The position numbers and the translations under genes were made by a program. A DNA stretch of 64,000 bases. Source: Neodontobutis hainanensis (taxonomy: Eukaryota > Chordata > Actinopteri > Gobiiformes > Odontobutidae). The notes below the pieces were generated by a model, which searched no databases, was not told where the DNA came from, and worked only from the letters and a program-made list of their open reading frames with translations. The stretch covers positions 62,001 through 126,000 of the forward strand of contig JALDNG010000785.1 of the NCBI GenBank assembly GCA_024349245.1. Reading direction: 5' to 3'. Below, in pieces: positions 14,170 through 26,799 of the stretch (the stretch's first letter is position 1; every line of letters starts with the position of its first letter).

Positions 14170-14449
14170 ATGGCGAAAAAGGCAATGAAACTGACAAGTG
14201 TACTAGGGTTGATTAAAGTGCCTCTCAGGAATACCAAAAACAGATTCAGAAAAGAAATAATCTCTCTGTCAATTCTGGAATGAACAGTCTACATTTCTCC
14301 AAAGATACCTCAAAGTGCTATGTCTCAAAAGTCGATCAGATATTATTCATTTGAATGAAAATTTGGTTATCGCGAAGACCACCGAAGAATACTTGCCACG
14401 CCATTGGTTTCCATGGAAATCTAGGAATCGGAGATCAAAAGTGACCTGA
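14170..14449 (+). pseudogene. Coding-like island, unidentified protein, frameshifted
   Basis: Two consecutive open segments in different frames lie in a stretch clearly less A+T-rich than its surroundings. The first (14170-14283) starts at an ATG and encodes MAKKAMKLTSVLGLIKVPLR followed by a basic segment. The second (14282-14449) is 55 residues, includes SDIIHLNENLVIAKTTEEY and ends in a Trp- and Arg-rich tail. They abut at a one-base shift, which suggests a single decayed reading frame. I recognise no domain, and the opposite strand also has a fairly long open stretch, so strand and even coding status are uncertain. Confidence 0.25.
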
Positions 14450-14865
14450 ATATAATTGTTCAGGAGGATTTTAAAAAGCAGAGACGTTTCATATCCATCC
14501 AAAATGTTAAGCTTATATTTCTAAGATTTAATGTGTTCGAAGGCGGAGAAAATAAATTCTTAATTACATTCTAAATCTGAATTATCACTCAATATGTGAT
14601 ATCTAACATTTGAGGATTGCCGAAATACATTGTGCGATTGAAAACATATTTTCATAGAATCGATAAAATTATGGTTGAAACTGAAATAAATTAAGTAGTT
14701 ATCAAACTATAAAAAAAAGATTTTCCCAGAGACATTATTTAAACTATCTGACATCTAACTGCCCCCAAAAATGTGGTAAGGGAGAAGTTAAAGTTCGGAA
14801 AGAAGTAATTTGGCTGACACTTTTAAATATTATCAGAGAAAAATTTAATGACTGTATTTTTTCAG

Positions 14866-15009
14866 TCTATTGATTATATATTATATCGTATTCGAAAACA
14901 GAAGCAGTTATATCTTAAACTGCTGTACCGAAAACAACAAGACAATGTTGATAAGAGCCAAGATAAATCCCTAAATCATTTGAGAAATTTTGCAATTTCT
15001 ATCTTGCGG
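14866..15009 (+). CDS. Candidate internal exon, unidentified protein
   Basis: A strong acceptor (GTATTTTTTCAG) and a GTACCT donor bound 144 bases that are fully open in phase 0 at both ends, giving 48 residues. The segment begins SIDYILYRIRKQKQLYLKLL and is basic and helix-like. It lies 400 bases downstream of the coding-like island at 14170-14449 on the same strand and could belong to the same gene. No family is recognised and no partner exon could be joined with confidence. Confidence 0.3.
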
Positions 15010-16166
15010 GTACCTAAAATATGAAAGATTAAAAAAATTTCCCATCGTCTTAATCATAAAAGAGTTTCAAATAAAGATGGAACAAGAATTTAGACATAAA
15101 CAACAATACTATAATAAAAGATAAATCAAAAATGCTTTTAATGGTACTTGAAATTCATGAATTGTATATTTATATGACTGCTTTATTCGAAAATGGTTGA
15201 TACTATAGTTTTTTCAGATAATGTGTGTTTTAAAGAAAGATTTGTTTTTCTCAAACTAGTAAATTATGTTAGCAAATGCGCTAATAACCCACAAGTTTCC
15301 AGAAATTGAATGACAAAATCAATTGCAAAATAGTGACCATATTATAATCGAAATAAAACATATGTGCATTGTTAAAAAGCTAACATGTAATGGCTTTTTA
15401 TGATGATAAAAAAGATGTGATTATTCTCACCATAAAAAAATTTAAATCTTGGAAAAATTTTTTCGATAAAATTTGATACGTCAATGAAAACATGTGTGAA
15501 ATAGGGAATCAGTCAATAACTGTGGAACTTGAGTTATTTGATGAAAAGACAAAAAGTGAATAAAATTATTGAAAAAAATATTGATAACAATTCAGATATC
15601 GAGATAATTCAAATTAGCTAACGTGAAATTTTTCTTATGAACCCTCATATTTTAATGTTTCAATGATTTTTCTATTCCTTGTTCATCTAAGTAAACTGTA
15701 AAGATAAATTTAACAGTCTTCTATGTGTATAAAGATCTGTCTTTGTAATAACCTATTTTATAGCCGCGTATTGTGCATAAAATAATTATTAAATGTACTT
15801 ATCGTTGTTGATTAAACAAAATTGAATCCATTCATATTCAGCCAACGATGTCCAAACAGTAGCATCAATGATTAACTTTTAAAACTCAATGGATTCCTTA
15901 TTTTCTGTCAGATCGACCTTTAGAACGGAATTTTTAGTTAACTCTGAATGAAAATTCGATGATATACATTCGATTTGTTTCATCATTCATAAGATTTGAA
16001 TTCGCAAATTGTGTTTCGGATTGGTAAACACACCCAAGACGTCTAAGATACCTATGAAAAAATATACTATGCCCTATAACATATGCCAGAATATATCGAG
16101 ATGATATTCTTATCTTATTTAAGTCTGCTCTGAGCACAGTTCTCGTTTTATATCAAATTTCTATAC

Positions 16167-16382
16167 CTGAGATCAGATTTTTCAATAAATTTTGATCCAA
16201 TTTCGATGCTATCAAAGCGAAATAACTGAACTCAGTATTTAATATCATGATAGAATATAAAATCACAAATATTATAGTAGTAGCACAATTTAACGGAAGA
16301 ATCCCACGACTGGTAAACAGTGGATGCGACTTCAACAAAGATAAAATTTTTATCGTCTCTCCATCAAAATCCTTTGCACTTT
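16167..16382 (-). CDS. Candidate hydrophobic internal exon (minus strand)
   Basis: On the minus strand, a CAATTTTTAG acceptor and a CTCAG/GTATAG donor bound exactly 216 open bases, phase 1 at both ends, so the exon is symmetric. It encodes a polar start (SAKDFDGETIKIL) and then a hydrophobic stretch containing LPLNCATTIIFVILYSIMIL, long enough for one membrane helix. The layout recalls the last membrane segment of insect-type chemoreceptors, but the diagnostic TYxxxxxQF motif is absent, so I do not assign that function. The frame at 15934-16137 (minus) lies just downstream and could be part of the same gene. Confidence 0.3.
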
Positions 16383-16939
16383 CTAAAAATTGAAGAACCA
16401 AAAGACATTAGATTGATTTAAATGAAAAAAAATTTCAACTACTATTCGATGATATTAAAAAGAAAACGATTTCATGTTTTCCTGATTTTTAAAAATACTA
16501 TACATCACATTGATGCAGTCAAAATGTAATTGTTAACGTACATTATAACGATAAAAGATGGAAGGTATTTATTGAAACAAATTCATGTTAAATTAGGTGA
16601 AATAAAATTATGATTGAGACATTAGTAATGGTTATTAATTTATCTCTTAATAATTTTCACAATACAATTTACAATCTCTTTAACTTAAAATATACAGACA
16701 GCAAGAATTTAATTTACAACACAATTAATTTTTCAAAAGGGGCACAGAGATAGAAATTAACTTTACATATTAGACTGTAAATTGCAAAAAATAAAATAAA
16801 TGTACAAAAATGCAGCACAAAAACTTCAAAAGATATTTAAATTTAAGTTAGGCAAGAGGTAAGAAAATCAATTCAAGGAAATAAAGGAAAAGAAAATTCA
16901 ATATTTACACAATCATTTTAAATTAAAAAAACATTCTTT

Positions 16940-17110
16940 ATATTCGGCGACAGGGATCACGGAACAATTTCATGTTAGATATTTATTTTTTCCAAAATAT
17001 CTATCATGAAATAGGTCACTCAAGAGCTAGAAGCATGACTGGAATTCTATGGCCATATATGTACCTTCACGGGTATCAAAACCTGTATTTAAGTTAGCAA
17101 AAATTTTTAC
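16940..17110 (+). pseudogene. Matrixin (matrix metalloprotease-like) catalytic-domain relic
   Basis: Matrixins are secreted zinc endopeptidases with an HExGHxxGxxH zinc site and a downstream Met-turn. Frame 1 carries YHEIGHS, with HEIGH at 17005-17019, preceded by an aromatic strand-like segment. In another frame the sequence continues KHDWNSMAIYVPS, supplying a candidate third zinc His (17034-17036) and a Met-turn Met (17049-17051). Between the second and third His there are 14 bases instead of the 15 a matrixin needs, so a one-base deletion explains the shift; a TAG lies between them. Upstream, IFGDRDHG resembles the matrixin FxxxDHG calcium/zinc-loop region. No propeptide or hemopexin part is visible. 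It is a broken remnant, not a working gene. Confidence 0.5.
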
Positions 17111-17149
17111 TCATGCCAACAAAATAAATATCACAATAAAATAATGAGA

Positions 17150-20100
17150 ACATGTATGAGTTCAATATTTTGTGATAATTTTCAAAATAATAAACAAATA
17201 TATTTGAATAAGACACACGAGAGTTCCGAATTGATAAAATATATTTTATCAAATTAATTTTGTATTCTTATAGTAACGGATGTTTTGACAAAATATTGTA
17301 TAGTATTAATTAAAAATCACATTCAAGAGACGATTGTTCGTTATTAAAATATAATTGTTTTAAGGAATTGGGTGACAGCTAAAAAATCATATCTGATAAT
17401 CGAGATACGTTTATTTCTTAAGCTTAAATACAGAATCCCTAAAAATGGATAGATACATTCAAGGTCTACATCAACTTTAAAACTATAAGTAAATGGAATC
17501 AGAGAAAGGATAAATTTAACCATTAGCACTCTATTGAGAAATTGTCCTTAAAAATGCCTTTACGAGGCAATAAATTGAATAATACACTCTTTAAATATTC
17601 ATTTCATTGAACCTTGAAAAATTCTCATTTTGAACACAATTTTTTTATCAAGATCAACTCAAACGATTATTTGACAACCTTAGCAAGGTAAAAATAATGA
17701 CTTTGAAGAACATCAAAGAATTAAGAGTAAATTAATAAAACATGTGGAAAATAATACGAACAAGATAAAGTCAAAGTTGAACCTAGAGCAAGAGTGAAAT
17801 TGATATCAAGTTGTTTAGACCATAGAAGGTAATAAGAATTGTGGAAAATTGATAATTTATCAACAAAAAACTTTGGTCAGTGAGTAAATATAAACGAACC
17901 AAAATGCGGTTTTTCAACAAAGAGGACAAAATTGTGCTAATTAACAACACAGATACCAAAAATAAACTGAAGTGGATACTATGTTAATTTTTTTCAAAAG
18001 ACCAACTCGATTATTTATTTAAATTATTATTCAATGATATGTTATACAGATAAAGATCAAAGAAATTGAGACAAACGTTCTTAGACTTATTCAGCAGATC
18101 TTCGACATATCTACCAACAGGAATGGACAAAAAGTACTCATAATATATTTATACAAGCTGGATCATTACCACTCTGTTGTATCAACCATCATTTAATTTT
18201 CAGTTATTTGTTATGTTTAATGTGATTTATGTTATATTTATGAATTTCTGATATGATTTAAACATAATATTGAGAAATATATTCAAGGTAAACATACCAA
18301 AAGTTAACTAGCTATTGTATCCATTAATTTTTAGAACTGTCATGATTTATAAACATCTTATTTTCGCCTGTGAAATGAAAAATCTTAGAATAAAATGTTA
18401 AAAATCAAATATAATTAGAATAGTTCAACTTTTTATACTTACAGAATAGATTTAATATTAATATAAAGAAATATGAACATTAGTCTTATGTTTATTTTAA
18501 AAAACTTCATCTTATTAAAATTTCCTTTAATTATAATAAAACTGATATCAATAGATATTATTTTTTAGAAATCTAGTTTTAAATGTTAAAACAGGCACTG
18601 TATCTTTTTAAATCATGATATTTTTAAGATTATAAACTACATAACATATTAGAGAATTCAAGCATGATAATTTAAAGTCTCTCTTATAGTTTATTTCAGA
18701 GATGAAACAGCAAAATACAAGTCTCAAAAAGCCATGATAACTTTAAGAAATTACAAGTTATTCTTCATAAAGATTACAAATACCAGACTCTGAAGACTTA
18801 TCAGCTGCCTAATCATAATTTTTTTCTTAAAAATGTAGAACCTTTGTTATTTTTAGTAAAATTACTTTTAACATCTTTCAAGACTTAAAATCAAAAATAG
18901 AGGCAACTAACTTTGGAAATTAAGAGTATAAGTCGAAATTTATAAGTTTACGTGTATTGTTTAAACACCATTTAACTTAAAAAATAGCGCATATTCATTT
19001 TATTCATCTCGAGGAATTAAAAGCGTGAAGAATTGTGAATTCGAAAAAGCCATATTAGGTTCTCTAAAAGTAATGCGTATGTTATATTATGACGTTACTT
19101 TGCATGCATACGTGATGTTAAAGTTAATTGGAATGACATTCACCTCAGACAGATTTTTGCACTGTAAAATCTCTTTACTGTGCATTATAGAATAAGACCT
19201 GACAATTTCTGTCCAGTGATTGATGGGTCATGTAATTACCTAGAGATACATAACAGAAAAATTTTCTGATGTTCATTTGTTATTATTCAAAGCATTAAAT
19301 AAATGTTATTCAATATTTTAAGAGAATATGAATGAATTTATTATTTTAAATATGTTCATGTTTATATTATTTTGGAACTAAATCAAGCTAGGTGATGATA
19401 TTTTAAATTTGTAAAAGAATTAAAAAATGAAAATTGTTTATCTTGCCATATACACATTTCAAATGATATAAATATTTAAAAATCAAATATACTTCTGTTC
19501 CAAAAGCCTAAGAGTAAAATTTTCTCTTAACAGAATCAAAAGATGGGATAAAAAAAGGAATGATTAAATTCAACAAAAAACAATCCATCTGTGATTTTTT
19601 AAAAATATTCTCAAAAATATTTAATACCATGTCATTTATGTGTGAATTAAAATTCATGTTTACAGATTTACAAGAAATAGGATTTGTATTTATAACAATA
19701 TTGCAAATTATAAGTTATTAATAAAAATTTATTAACTTTTAACATAAATTTTTCAAATGGTTTCTAAAATTATTCATTGTTATTTTATTTTTAATAAAAG
19801 CATCGAATAAATTTATCCATTCTTTTGACACATAAAAAGTAAATAGACAGCTTTTAATCTTTTAATTAGATGAATTAAAAATACGCTTCATCAAAAAATG
19901 TAACTCCTATCCATTCTATTTAAAAATTCTCAATTTACAATCTATTTTGTTTCAAAAAATTTGTTAAACATGGTTATCTTTTCATATCTGTTGTAATATA
20001 TGTTTAAAATGAAATTTAAATATATTACATCAAAATCGATATATATTTAACGCTTAACTGTACTACATTTTGATATTAGTTAAAATCTCGTTTTTAATTT

Positions 20101-21625
20101 TAATCTAAAATACTATTAATTTAATGCTGAAAAATTTCTTGATTTATTTTGATAAAGAATTTTTCGTTGTTTTCAATATAATCAAACTAAACTTAATTGC
20201 TTAAACCACAAAATTGAGAATGCCTTATTTCATAACATATAGTTCAAATAAAAAAATCATGTCTTTCAATTTGATGACAATCTTTATATTTATTCATAAA
20301 TAACATTTCTTAACATGAAGAATTTGACAGAAAATCAATTGGCAGTTACATCTGGGCAAATATTACCCAAGAGTTTACCTAAAAAATCTCGAATTTTTCA
20401 AGCTAAATCATTTTGATATTATTTTTTAATTAAATTTAGATGCTTGTAGCAATTATAAAAACATAAATTTTCATCACTAAAATGACGAAATGATACTTTT
20501 ACTCAGATTTATATAAGTATGCTGAAGCATTTAAAAATAAAACGTTCATAAAAATATATCAAATTTATTGTTTTTATATTCACTTTCTGTATTATTTTTA
20601 AAGATATTTCGTCCATATTGAAAATATTTCAGGGACAAAAAATTTATATTTTTATATGTTACATAAATATATTTTAATTTTATTTTAACTCTTCAAGAAT
20701 AAATACACTTTATGATGTATTTTACAAAATAGAAAACATTTTGATTTTTTTATGATGTAATCGAGAAATAAAACAAAATATGTGCAAATTCGTTTGTTTT
20801 TCACATTAGTTTATTTTAAAGATAACCAGAAATCGATAAGTAAAAGAGTAATCTTTGAAAATGTTTATAATGAGTCAGGACTGCATTAATATACTTAAGT
20901 TTTGATGAAATGAGAAACAACGTAAGAATAATATGTACATTAGAGACTAAAAATATTCCCAAATGAGGAGAATATGGTCAAAGATGTCAATATATTTCAG
21001 TTATCTTAGAAATATTTCTCAATAAAAAAACACTTAAAGTCCAAATATAACGATCAGATACATAAAAGATAGAAAATTAAAAATTAACCAACAGTTAATT
21101 CTCTTGGGTTAAAACGAAATTGAACAAAATATGAAAAAACAATCCATCTTATGGATAAATCAAATGGGAATATCTATTTAATTTCCGATATCTCTTTATA
21201 AGAGAAATAATTGACGATTTTACAAAAAATATTCATTTAATTGAAAAAGTTATTTTCTCTAGAGATAAGAAGATAACACTTTTTAATTCTTAGAAACCTT
21301 AAAGTATGATAAATTATCAATTCATAAGATGTAATGTATATTATAACATTGACATGACAAAATAAAACAATGGGAAATAAAATTTTTTAATTTTGATTTT
21401 TTAAGATATTATTCACTCATATAAAACTATTTTAACGTAAAAATTATAAAAAATTTAAATAATTTATTTATTATTCTATCAAACTCTTTTCATTAATTTT
21501 AACATGAATAAGAAAACAGAAAATTTATGAATGAATGAATAAATAAGTATATTCAAATTTTTTTGATCAGTTAGTAAATTTTATTATTCGCCTGTTTACG
21601 CATAAATAGTTTACTAAGGCACTGT
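17150..21625. other. A+T-rich spacer before copy C
   Basis: No paired-splice exon, recognisable protein fragment or RNA gene was found. The minus-strand frame at 17344-17529 shows no domain. A slightly less A+T-rich patch at about 18980-19260 contains no convincing open frame. Confidence 0.4.
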
Positions 21626-21706
21626 GAATATATCAAGGGACTCGTTAATTTAAGACGAGATTAAAACATCTATAAATTCGTTTCAACTCGTCGGCGATAA
21701 TCCATT
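21626..21706 (+). promoter_or_regulatory. Family core promoter, copy C
   Basis: The ACTCGTTAATTTAAGACGAG block is followed by ATTAAAA and CTATAAATTCG (TATAAA at 21671-21676), then TTTCAACTCG. It matches the copy D block almost base for base and copy B closely, including the upstream TTTACTAA/CACT/GAAT part shared with B. The short distance to the first ATG (21707) leaves almost no leader if transcription starts about 30 bases after the TATA box. Confidence 0.65.
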
Positions 21707-24700
21707 ATGTATTCCCTAACTGAGAAAAGGTTTCCCGTCATTTTTATTGTGGTTATTTTATTCCAAGTAAGTTGTTTATTTATATTTCAAAATTTGTTGA
21801 GAAATAATATTTTTATTTTTAACTTGATTTGATAAAAATTATTTTTCTTAATTTTTATAAACTTTCTTGAATTATCCACACTCGTAGTTGTGATTTTATC
21901 TATAAATTCTCTGGAAGGATTAAAATATATTTGATGCCTGTCATTAAGTGTCAATTTAAATACAGCAGATATAAAAAATATCTCAACATATTTTCATGAT
22001 ATTTTATTGTGTGCCTCATAATTTATTGAGTTCTGCTACATTAGCGATTTTCTTCATCAAATGTTAAACATCTTTTCGATGTGTTTGACTTTGGCTTAGT
22101 ATTTTTTAATATATTTTTAAGGGATTAAATTTTAACTTCATTTAGTTACTATAAGTTGTTTTTATGCTTATAAATGAACCCATTAGATAAATTCTATAAC
22201 TTAATAATTAATTAAATATTCTTTTACGAAAATTATATCCTATTTACTTTTTAGAATAAGAAATTTTTAGTCTCAAAACATTTTAACTATTTACTTTTCA
22301 AAAATGATATTCTGCAATAAATTTTAAGTAAATGTTAGGAGATAGTCACAACATAAAATTTTGAAGCGTTGATAGAATTAAATTAACTTTTATTTTTAAA
22401 ATTTTTGCTCCTATTTGATTTTAAAATTTCTATAGAATAAATAAATTCTGTTTACATACATGAATGTAATCATAAATAAAATTGTTGATTTAAATGTTGA
22501 GATCAGTTTTATGATATTTAATATGGAAATAACTCATGTGTATTCAACAAGTCGAATGTTTTTTCAAAAGGAAGACAATAATTTTTTTTATAATAGATAA
22601 ATTTTATGTTTCTATCTTGAGTCAATTTTGAGTTATATTTTAATATTGTTTTAAAACCATTGATAAAAATTAGCATTAAATCCTTTGATTTATTTTGATT
22701 TTATTTTCATAATATCTATAATTCTGAATACTTTGTTATAACAAACCTTTTATCTGAAAAAATAGATTCAGGTGAAAATTATTCGAAAAATAGAATCAAT
22801 GGACGAAATAATTATTTCATTAATTTTTATGGATTTATCACTAATGTCTAAAGATATATTTAAATAAGTTTTTAAATGATAAGAACTGATAGATTTCCCT
22901 TTTTCCTTGATCAGTATTTTATCTGTTTTTCTAAATTTAAATCATAAATGCTTTCCATGATAAATTTGATCATTTTCTCTGTTACACAGTATGATCAACA
23001 TTTTCCATAAAATTTATCATGAATCTTCAATTTTTTAAATAATTTATACATATCAATTTATTTTATTCTTTTTACATGTGAGATATATTTGATCACGATT
23101 CTATGCTGATTTTGTGATAAGAAAAAGTTAAATAAATAAAATCACAAAACTATTCATAATAAAAAATAATTAGATTTGAACATAATATGACCCATTATAG
23201 ATTTATTTCTAAAAATTAACTTATCATTGAAATATTTTTCATGGCAAATATATGAATATTTGGCCGACGGAATTTTATCTGCATTCATAAGCAGTCATAT
23301 CATCCATGATTTTTAATAGCTCTTTTTAACTTGTTAGATATTTAATTATTATTTGATTTGAAATTATTTGTAGTTGTAACATCAAATATAACTTTCTTAT
23401 CGTTTATCGTTATGTTATGATCATAATAAAAAGATTTTGACTCCTCTTCGCGCAGGGCCAGTTGTTTCAAGGCAAAAATATGTTTATGAAAAGCTACAAG
23501 TATTTATTTGAAATTTATATTTGACAGCAATCAATGAACTCAAATAGTTTTTATAATTTAAATATTATAATTGAAACGAGTGATATATTTATGCCTAAGT
23601 ACTAGGTCGCGTTTTATTATATTTAATAAGGATATGCAAAACCACCGAAATCAGCTCAGATCTCAAGATGTTCATCATTCTGAGACAGTATTTCTTTTTA
23701 CTATGAATTTTTAAATTTTCAACAAAAATCTTGAACTTTCAAATTTATCGTAGATAATTTTAATTACACGAAATAAAATAAATTATAAAACTAAATTGAA
23801 TTCTTATAATAAGTTTTTTTATTTCGATATCAACGATTGTTTAATTGAATATCGTAAATTATTTAAAATTATAATATTTTTATCCTAAAAATCTAACTTT
23901 TGATAACATAAATTGCCTTCCGTTATAGATATAATGATCTCATCTTTAACTATATAAAAAACAAATTTTACATTTTGAAAAATATTGTCTACTTCAAAGC
24001 TCAGCCAGTCAAGCACTTATCCTAATATTTTTGATCAAAACAATGGAGATGAATCGAAACCGGTAGAAAAATTTTTCCTTATTAACTTATATTTTATAAC
24101 ATTTTTTTGATGACAATTGATATTTTATCTCATTGAAGTAAAATTACTGAAGATATAATAAATTCCAACAATAATATAAATAATCTTATGTGAAATGTTT
24201 TTCTATTAAACCTATGAATAGAATTGTATTGGTTTATTTTTATGATTTAGAACTTATTATAAATCGAAATTATTTCATTTTTCATGCAAAATTACTTAAA
24301 TGTTTGAAAGTAATAGATTTTTCAAAATCAATATTATCTAAGACATCCTTATATTTTAATTACCAATAGTTTTCTGAATTAAATATCATTGATAAATATT
24401 TTTTTACGAATTATGTTAATGATAATTTCATTATTTTTTGTATCAGGATATTAAATTCTTTATATTTTTACTTTTTAAATTTTAAGGTATTTAAACATGT
24501 AAAGATTCCAGGGTCTGAAATGGTAAATTTGTTAAAAAGGCACAATTTCTTAATTTTTATCTTTTGCTTTGTTGAATTTTCTTGAAAGAAAATATTTTTA
24601 AACCTTTTAAAGAAAACTGAATATTTTTTGATGAACACATCTTTTGTCAACAATTTAAATGAACATGAATTATTTCTTTTTCTAAGGTTTGTAAAACGAT

Positions 24701-25245
24701 TAAATCGAATGTTAGAAATTAAAGAATAAATAAAATATTCAATTTTTTCAATATATATTTATATTTTAACTCAAAAAATTTTGTGATTGGTGATTTTCTT
24801 TTTATCTTTATTTGGATATTATGAAAAAAACAAAAATGAAACCATTACCATGTCTATTTATCAAAATTGATAAAATTTATACTTGATATTTTTTAGTTTC
24901 TCAATGTGAAAACAAACCCTTCAAAGAAAAAACAACATTAAACCAATACATTAAATTTACAATGATTTATTAATTTTTGTTTGAAAATTCAAATAACTTT
25001 TGAATACTTATATGCTTCTCAAAAACTTTGTAAATTCTTTATGTTTTCAAACTTAGGGATACACAGCGTTGTCACTATGTGCTATTTGTCATGTTGTGTC
25101 GTTGTCGAGTCTCGTTCATTTCACGAATGACCTTTTTTATGTGAGCACATTTACAACTTTTAAATCGGAATTGGTAATTTCTACGAAATATATTAATTCT
25201 AAGAATATATGTCTTGTTAAGTTGCGTTATTTTTTAATATCGTAA
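21707..25245 (+). pseudogene. Secreted micro-exon protein, copy C (diverged, possibly decaying)
   Basis: Exon 1 (21707-21766) encodes MYSLTEKRFPVIFIVVILFQ before a GTAAGT donor; the second, family-standard ATG is AGG here. Intron 1 is alignable with that of copy B. Exon 3 (23631-23687) encodes DMQNHRNQLRSQDVHHSET and ends at GTATTT, like the B exon beginning DMKP. Exon 4 (24000-24062) encodes a 21-residue Ser/Asn/Asp-rich segment containing STYPNIFDQNNGDESKP. A possible exon 5 (24487-24522) encodes VFKHVKIPGSEM. The equivalent of exon 2, near 23456-23481, keeps the branch-point and pyrimidine tract, but its donor has changed and no phase-0 solution exists. The last exon is unclear; an acceptor at 25055-25056 opens 62 codons to TAA at 25243-25245, unlike the short last exons of A and B. 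It is either a decaying copy or one spliced differently. Confidence 0.5.
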
Positions 25246-26673
25246 ATTGACAAAAATAGTAAACAAACTTTATCTTGTTAGATAATTTTCTAATGTTTTT
25301 GAGGAATTATTTTCTGATGAATAATTATATGATCTGTTAAAGAGGTTGTGCACGACGATCCATTAAAATCAGGAAATTTAGAATCTTTTTCTTCACTGTT
25401 TGTAAAACACTTTTACAACACATGATTGAGATTGAGTGTATTTATAAGTGTTCGTATCAAATGGTGTTTACTCATTACACTGGTTGTGGATTTTATATAT
25501 CATGCATCATTTTGTATTTAACAATATTTATGTCATAATTTTATTATTTGTATTTAATTTTAAAAACTAAAATTTTTCGAATCCCGTTTTAAAATGTAAA
25601 GTTGTGTTGGACTTTTACGAATTTTTCTAATTCGGTTAGATAATTTGATACAATTTAAGAATTTGTACTTTAAGCATGAAATATAAGTTTGCGAATTTAA
25701 ATTCGATCAATAATTTGAGCAAAATTTTTATATCTAATTTTTCAATCATTTTTGAAATGTTGATATGGCCTGGACACATAAAATGGTATACATTATCTCT
25801 TAATATGGTTATATATTTTCTATAAACCACTCATACATATGTACTCAATACATATTTCTTTTTGTCTATGATGATAATTTGTAATATAAAATAAAATAAT
25901 ATTTCCACAAATAATTTAGTTTGATTACTTTTGGATCAATATATATACAACTTGTAAATGTTTTAGAATTTACTGTTTTAGGTCGAGAGATAAACGAGAT
26001 AATGTTTTTTCTACTAATTTAGTCAATTAACCACAAAATATTCTTACACTAATCGGTAATAATCAGTAATAAGATAATCTTAAACCACTATTTTATTATG
26101 TTTCTGCATCTTTTGATTCCTTCCTTCTGAGAAATACATAAAAATTATCTGAAGGTAAAACAAGTTAAAATAAATGGATTGTCAAGAAATATTTAAAAAT
26201 TTTTTGTCAATAAAAAGAGAGAAATAAGATTCAAGATATTTTAAAAATACTTCTTATTATTTACTCTAAATAATATTTTCTCAAAATACAAGCTGCGCTC
26301 AAAAAATAAGAACTTATTGTATTTCTGAAAAACGATTTTATATAAACAAAAAACTGCATTAAATATCATTTATCTCAGTATTATATTTATAAATTAACTT
26401 AAATAATAATAATTCTCACAATTAGAAATATATTTTAATGTTGTTTATCAGATTTTAATTTTATTATTTTCTGTATTGTTGATTTCTAATATAGTTTTGA
26501 GTATTTTTTTTAAATAGCAGTATTATAATTTTATTCAAATTAAAAAAATAAAGGAACTCAACAATTTTAGTTTTAATATTGATTTAATACTATAAATTTT
26601 GTTAATATTTAGTTTAAAAGATTAAATATATATTTGAAATTCTTAATTCTTCAAAGCAAAATCTTGTAAAAAT
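25246..26673. other. A+T-rich spacer after copy C
   Basis: No supported exon or recognisable protein. The less A+T-rich patch at about 25320-25500 may be the 3' untranslated region of copy C. The minus-strand frame at 25636-25830 has no domain resemblance. Confidence 0.35.
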
Positions 26674-26799
26674 ATGTCTGAACTTACTTTTGAAGAAAGT
26701 TTACTTATAAATACTCCTTTAAGTAAAGATCCTATTTACAGGTCATTAGTTTCAGCGCATAACCTTTTCTGCGTTCTTTCACAGGTTAAACAACTCTAA
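26674..26799 (+). CDS. Short unidentified open frame, possible first exon
   Basis: An ATG opens 41 codons beginning MSELTFEESLLINTPLSKDP in surroundings where open frames are rare, and the composition looks protein-like: balanced, with charged residues. It may continue by splicing at a GTCATT or GTTAAA site instead of reading to the TAA at 26797-26799. No signal peptide or domain is recognised. It could equally be a fragment of a decayed gene. Confidence 0.25.
   Translation: MSELTFEESLLINTPLSKDPIYRSLVSAHNLFCVLSQVKQL

Noticed and set aside
15934..16137. 67-codon minus-strand frame as an independent gene
   Set aside because: No domain; it may be a following exon of the candidate at 16167-16382, but its borders are ambiguous.
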